NCBI RefSeq assembly: GCF_903166585.1
Contig: NZ_CAESCM010000004.1
Coordinates: 1 to 64,000, forward strand
Length of the DNA: 64,000 nucleotides
Direction of reading: 5' to 3'
Source of the DNA: Pedobacter ghigonis
GTDB lineage: Bacteria; Bacteroidota; Bacteroidia; Sphingobacteriales; Sphingobacteriaceae
Of this stretch, positions 62,189 through 64,000 are shown piece by piece. Under the pieces are notes generated by a model that ran no database searches, had not been told where the DNA came from, and was given only the letters and a program-made list of their open reading frames with translations. Numbering within the stretch: the stretch's first letter is position 1; each line of letters opens with the position of its first letter. Both the position numbers and the translations under genes were made by a program.

Positions 62189-63106
62189 ATGAAGTTTAGA
62201 AAAATTGTCCTGGCAGGTGGAAACGGCTATTTGGGTGGCGTACTGGCCAAACATTTCAGTCCAATAACCGATGAAATTATTATCCTTTCGAGGAAAGCAC
62301 AACCCAAAAACGGCAATATTGAAACTGTGGTTTGGGATGGAAAAACAACAAACGAGTGGACTAAAGCACTCAACAATGCCGACCTGCTTGTAAATCTCTG
62401 CGGTAAAAACGTAAACTGCAGGTACACCACCAAAAACAGGAAAGAAATTATTCAATCAAGACTACAACCTACGGCTTTGTTGGGAAAGGTTCTACAGAAA
62501 ATGGATAACCCACCTAAACTCTGGATCAATGTTACTTCTGCTACGATATATCGCCATGCCGAAGACCGGTATCAGGATGAAATAAACGGAGAAATCGGTA
62601 CAGGTTTTTCTGTCGAGGTATGTAAAGCCTGGGAAAGCAGCTTTTTTGAGAATAATACCTCGCATACCCGGAAAATTGCTTTAAGAATGGGCATAGTACT
62701 CGGTAAAAAAGATGGTGCCTTTCCACGGCTCCTAAATCTTGCAAAAGCAGGTATGGGCGGCAAGCAGGGCAATGGCGAGCAATATGTAAGCTGGGTGCAC
62801 GAGCAGGATGCTGCCCTCAGTATCCAATGGTTGCTCGAACAGGAAAAAATTAGCGGGGTTATTAACTGTACGGCTCCTGAACCGGTTAAAAATTACCTGC
62901 TAATGTCCGCCATCCGAAAAACCTGTGGAATAACCTTTGGTTTTCCAGCACCCGCATGGTTCCTGGCAATAGGTGCTAAAATTATAGGCACTGAGACTGA
63001 ACTGATTTTAAAAAGCAGGTGGGTTAAACCTACAATCTTGTTAAATACCGGATTTGAGTTTAAATACCCAAGCATTGAATGTGCGGTTGAAGCTATTTTA
63101 AAATAA
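62189..63106 (+). CDS. TIGR01777 family epimerase (SDR)
   Basis: 305 residues. KIVLAGGNGYLGGVLA (about 5-20) is the NAD(P)-binding turn; LVNLCGKNVNCRYTTKNRKEI (about 67-87, cited by position) and VTSATIYRH (about 113-121) followed by AWESSF are the typical TIGR01777 motifs, and FPRLLNLAKAGMGGKQGNG with the W-V-H (about 176-205) completes it. The family (human SDR39U1, E. coli YfcH) has no proven substrate. It lies 4 bp after the DCC gene, cotranscribed, with the SRPBCC gene following. Confidence 0.85.
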   Translation: MKFRKIVLAGGNGYLGGVLAKHFSPITDEIIILSRKAQPKNGNIETVVWDGKTTNEWTKALNNADLLVNLCGKNVNCRYTTKNRKEIIQSRLQPTALLGKVLQKMDNPPKLWINVTSATIYRHAEDRYQDEINGEIGTGFSVEVCKAWESSFFENNTSHTRKIALRMGIVLGKKDGAFPRLLNLAKAGMGGKQGNGEQYVSWVHEQDAALSIQWLLEQEKISGVINCTAPEPVKNYLLMSAIRKTCGITFGFPAPAWFLAIGAKIIGTETELILKSRWVKPTILLNTGFEFKYPSIECAVEAILK

Positions 63107-63154
63107 GTTTTTGCATGCATAACCGAATCCATTAAAAATCTCAAAACAGACGTG

Positions 63155-63607
63155 ATGCCCACCTTATTGTTAAAAACAAGAATTTATGCACCAGTAGAAA
63201 AGTGCTTCGATTTAGCCAGAAATTTAGACCTGCACATGGAGTCGATGAAAGGTACTAAAGAAAAAGTGATAGCTGGAAAATTGAGTGGTTTAATCGGACT
63301 TGGCGAGAACGTTACCTGGCAGGCCAGGCATTTTGGGTTAAGTTTTAAGATGACAAACAAAATTACGGCAATGAAACCTCCGTTTTATTTTGTTGATGAA
63401 ATGCTAAGCGGACCTTTTAAAAAACTGCACCATCAGCACCATTTTACTTTAACAAATGCATATACCGAAATGACGGATATTTTTGCATTCCAATCGCCCG
63501 TGGGTTTACTTGGTCGTTTGGTCGATCTGTTATTTTTGAAGCGTTATATGTGTAAATTACTAATTGCCCGAAATCAAGTCATAAAGTTAGCAGCAGAACT
63601 CCCTTAA
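63155..63607 (+). CDS. SRPBCC family protein
   Basis: 150 residues from ATG 63155 (a GTG lies three bases upstream). The sequence KTRIYAPVEKCFDLARNLDLHMESM, cited by position 7-31, and VTWQARHFGLSFKMTNKITAMKPPFYFVDEM (about 53-83) followed by HHFT match the START-like ligand-binding fold that often accompanies TIGR01777 epimerases, sometimes even fused to them. It probably binds a hydrophobic ligand. Likely in the same operon as the epimerase gene (48 bp gap). Confidence 0.75.
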   Translation: MPTLLLKTRIYAPVEKCFDLARNLDLHMESMKGTKEKVIAGKLSGLIGLGENVTWQARHFGLSFKMTNKITAMKPPFYFVDEMLSGPFKKLHHQHHFTLTNAYTEMTDIFAFQSPVGLLGRLVDLLFLKRYMCKLLIARNQVIKLAAELP

Positions 63608-63616
63608 AACAAAAAA

Positions 63617-63634
63617 CCCTGAACAAGTTCAGGG
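63617..63634. terminator. Terminator between convergent genes
   Basis: CCCTGAAC (63617-63624) pairs with GTTCAGGG (63627-63634). On the minus strand TTTTTTG follows, serving the DUF4834 gene; in the plus direction no T-run follows, so termination there would be weaker. Confidence 0.75.
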
Positions 63635-63640
63635 CTAGAA

Positions 63641-63889
63641 TTATTTTACTTCTTCGTAATCGACAAAATCGCCGAGTTTATCTGTTTTACTCTGATCGGG
63701 CCGTGGCGGCATATAATCTATTGAAATAGAACCTTCGGGTTTAGATCTTCTTTGTTGCTGCTGACCTGTGGCCTGACTTTGCATCTTGCTTGCCAGGTTA
63801 TTAAACAGCATAGGTAGTATCAACCTGATCAACATTCTGATCAGCCAGAGCACCAATATTGTTATGAAAATGAATTTTATTAATGTCAT
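63641..63889 (-). CDS. DUF4834 family protein
   Basis: 82 residues. A single N-terminal membrane helix (about 3-30, FIFITILVLWLIRMLIRLILP) is followed by a Gln/Arg-rich linker and an acidic end with the conserved YMPPRPD and KTDKLGDFVDYEEVK motifs. It is a small inner-membrane protein restricted to Bacteroidota, function unknown. A minus-strand TATATTTG lies at 63918-63911, 21 bp before the ATG. Confidence 0.8.
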   Translation of the reverse strand: MTLIKFIFITILVLWLIRMLIRLILPMLFNNLASKMQSQATGQQQQRRSKPEGSISIDYMPPRPDQSKTDKLGDFVDYEEVK

Positions 63890-63910
63890 GTTAATAATTT
63901 ACGCTTATTA

Positions 63911-63918
63911 CAAATATA
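63911..63918 (-). promoter_or_regulatory. -7 element of the DUF4834 gene
   Basis: TATATTTG on the minus strand, 21 bp before the ATG. A second TATATTTG lies at 63980-63973. Neither has a clear -33 partner within the window. Confidence 0.45.
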
Positions 63919-64000
63919 GACGACACAAAATTTATTTTGTTACTTTTTAGGTCTTTAATTGCAATTTGATTACAAATATAATACGTATAAAGCGCTATAA

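Overview
The window looks like a chromosomal segment of a Bacteroidota member of the Sphingobacteriaceae, most likely Pedobacter or a close relative. The reasons are Bacteroidota-type promoters (TTG or TTTG, 17-20 bp, then TAnnTTTG), proteins of families largely confined to that phylum (RemB-like, DUF2480, DUF3108, DUF3109, DUF4834, DUF6427) and the codon style. The genus is an inference; no rRNA or marker gene was searched.

Layout. 1-600: three tandem leftward promoters, probably for an rRNA operon beyond the left edge. 962-8911: housekeeping genes (a lipoprotein, glyA, scpA, dxs, glmS), most with clear hairpin terminators. 9249-44059: a surface-polysaccharide locus of about 35 kb, almost all on the minus strand. 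44294-46495: a relaxase and accessory protein plus 758 bp of non-coding DNA, the remnant or core of a mobilizable element. 46496-56713: core envelope genes on the minus strand (DUF3109, DUF3108, DUF2480, a PpiD-like isomerase, LptC, an outer membrane barrel, CoaX, DUF6427, a glycosyltransferase, an LpxH-like phosphoesterase and a 31-residue membrane microprotein). 56923-64000: YfhO, an alginate-lyase-family protein, a GbsR/MarR-type regulator with a matching downstream target, a TIGR01777 epimerase, an SRPBCC protein and DUF4834.

How the polysaccharide genes fit together. rfbBCDA make dTDP-L-rhamnose, and a 4-epimerase may turn part of it into dTDP-6-deoxy-L-talose. A WbpO/TviB-type dehydrogenase makes a UDP-HexNAc uronic acid, and gmd makes GDP-4-keto-6-deoxymannose. 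The block 23430-33261 is a complete-looking nonulosonic (legionaminic-type) acid operon: dehydratase, aminotransferase, N-formyltransferase, synthase, hydrolysing 2-epimerase, CBS-linked GDP-sugar pyrophosphorylase and CMP transferase, followed by HisF-like, HisH-like and amidotransferase genes that should convert an N-acetyl to an acetamidino group. A WecA/WbpL-type transferase starts the lipid-linked unit. Four glycosyltransferases extend it, three acyltransferases decorate it, Wzx flips it, Wzy polymerises it, and Wza with a Wzz-type protein handle chain length and export.

Most interesting points: (1) a 9-G tract inside wzy, a candidate phase-variation switch; (2) a formyltransferase in the position where the legionaminic N-acetyltransferase is expected, together with an acetamidino cassette whose HisF homologue has Glu for the catalytic Asp130 but keeps the gate residues; (3) two near-identical 18-bp palindromes at the GbsR-like gene and the next gene; (4) a 31-residue membrane microprotein with its own promoter; (5) the stranded mobilization module with palindromic repeats. 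All coordinates of short sites were counted by hand and may be off by a base.
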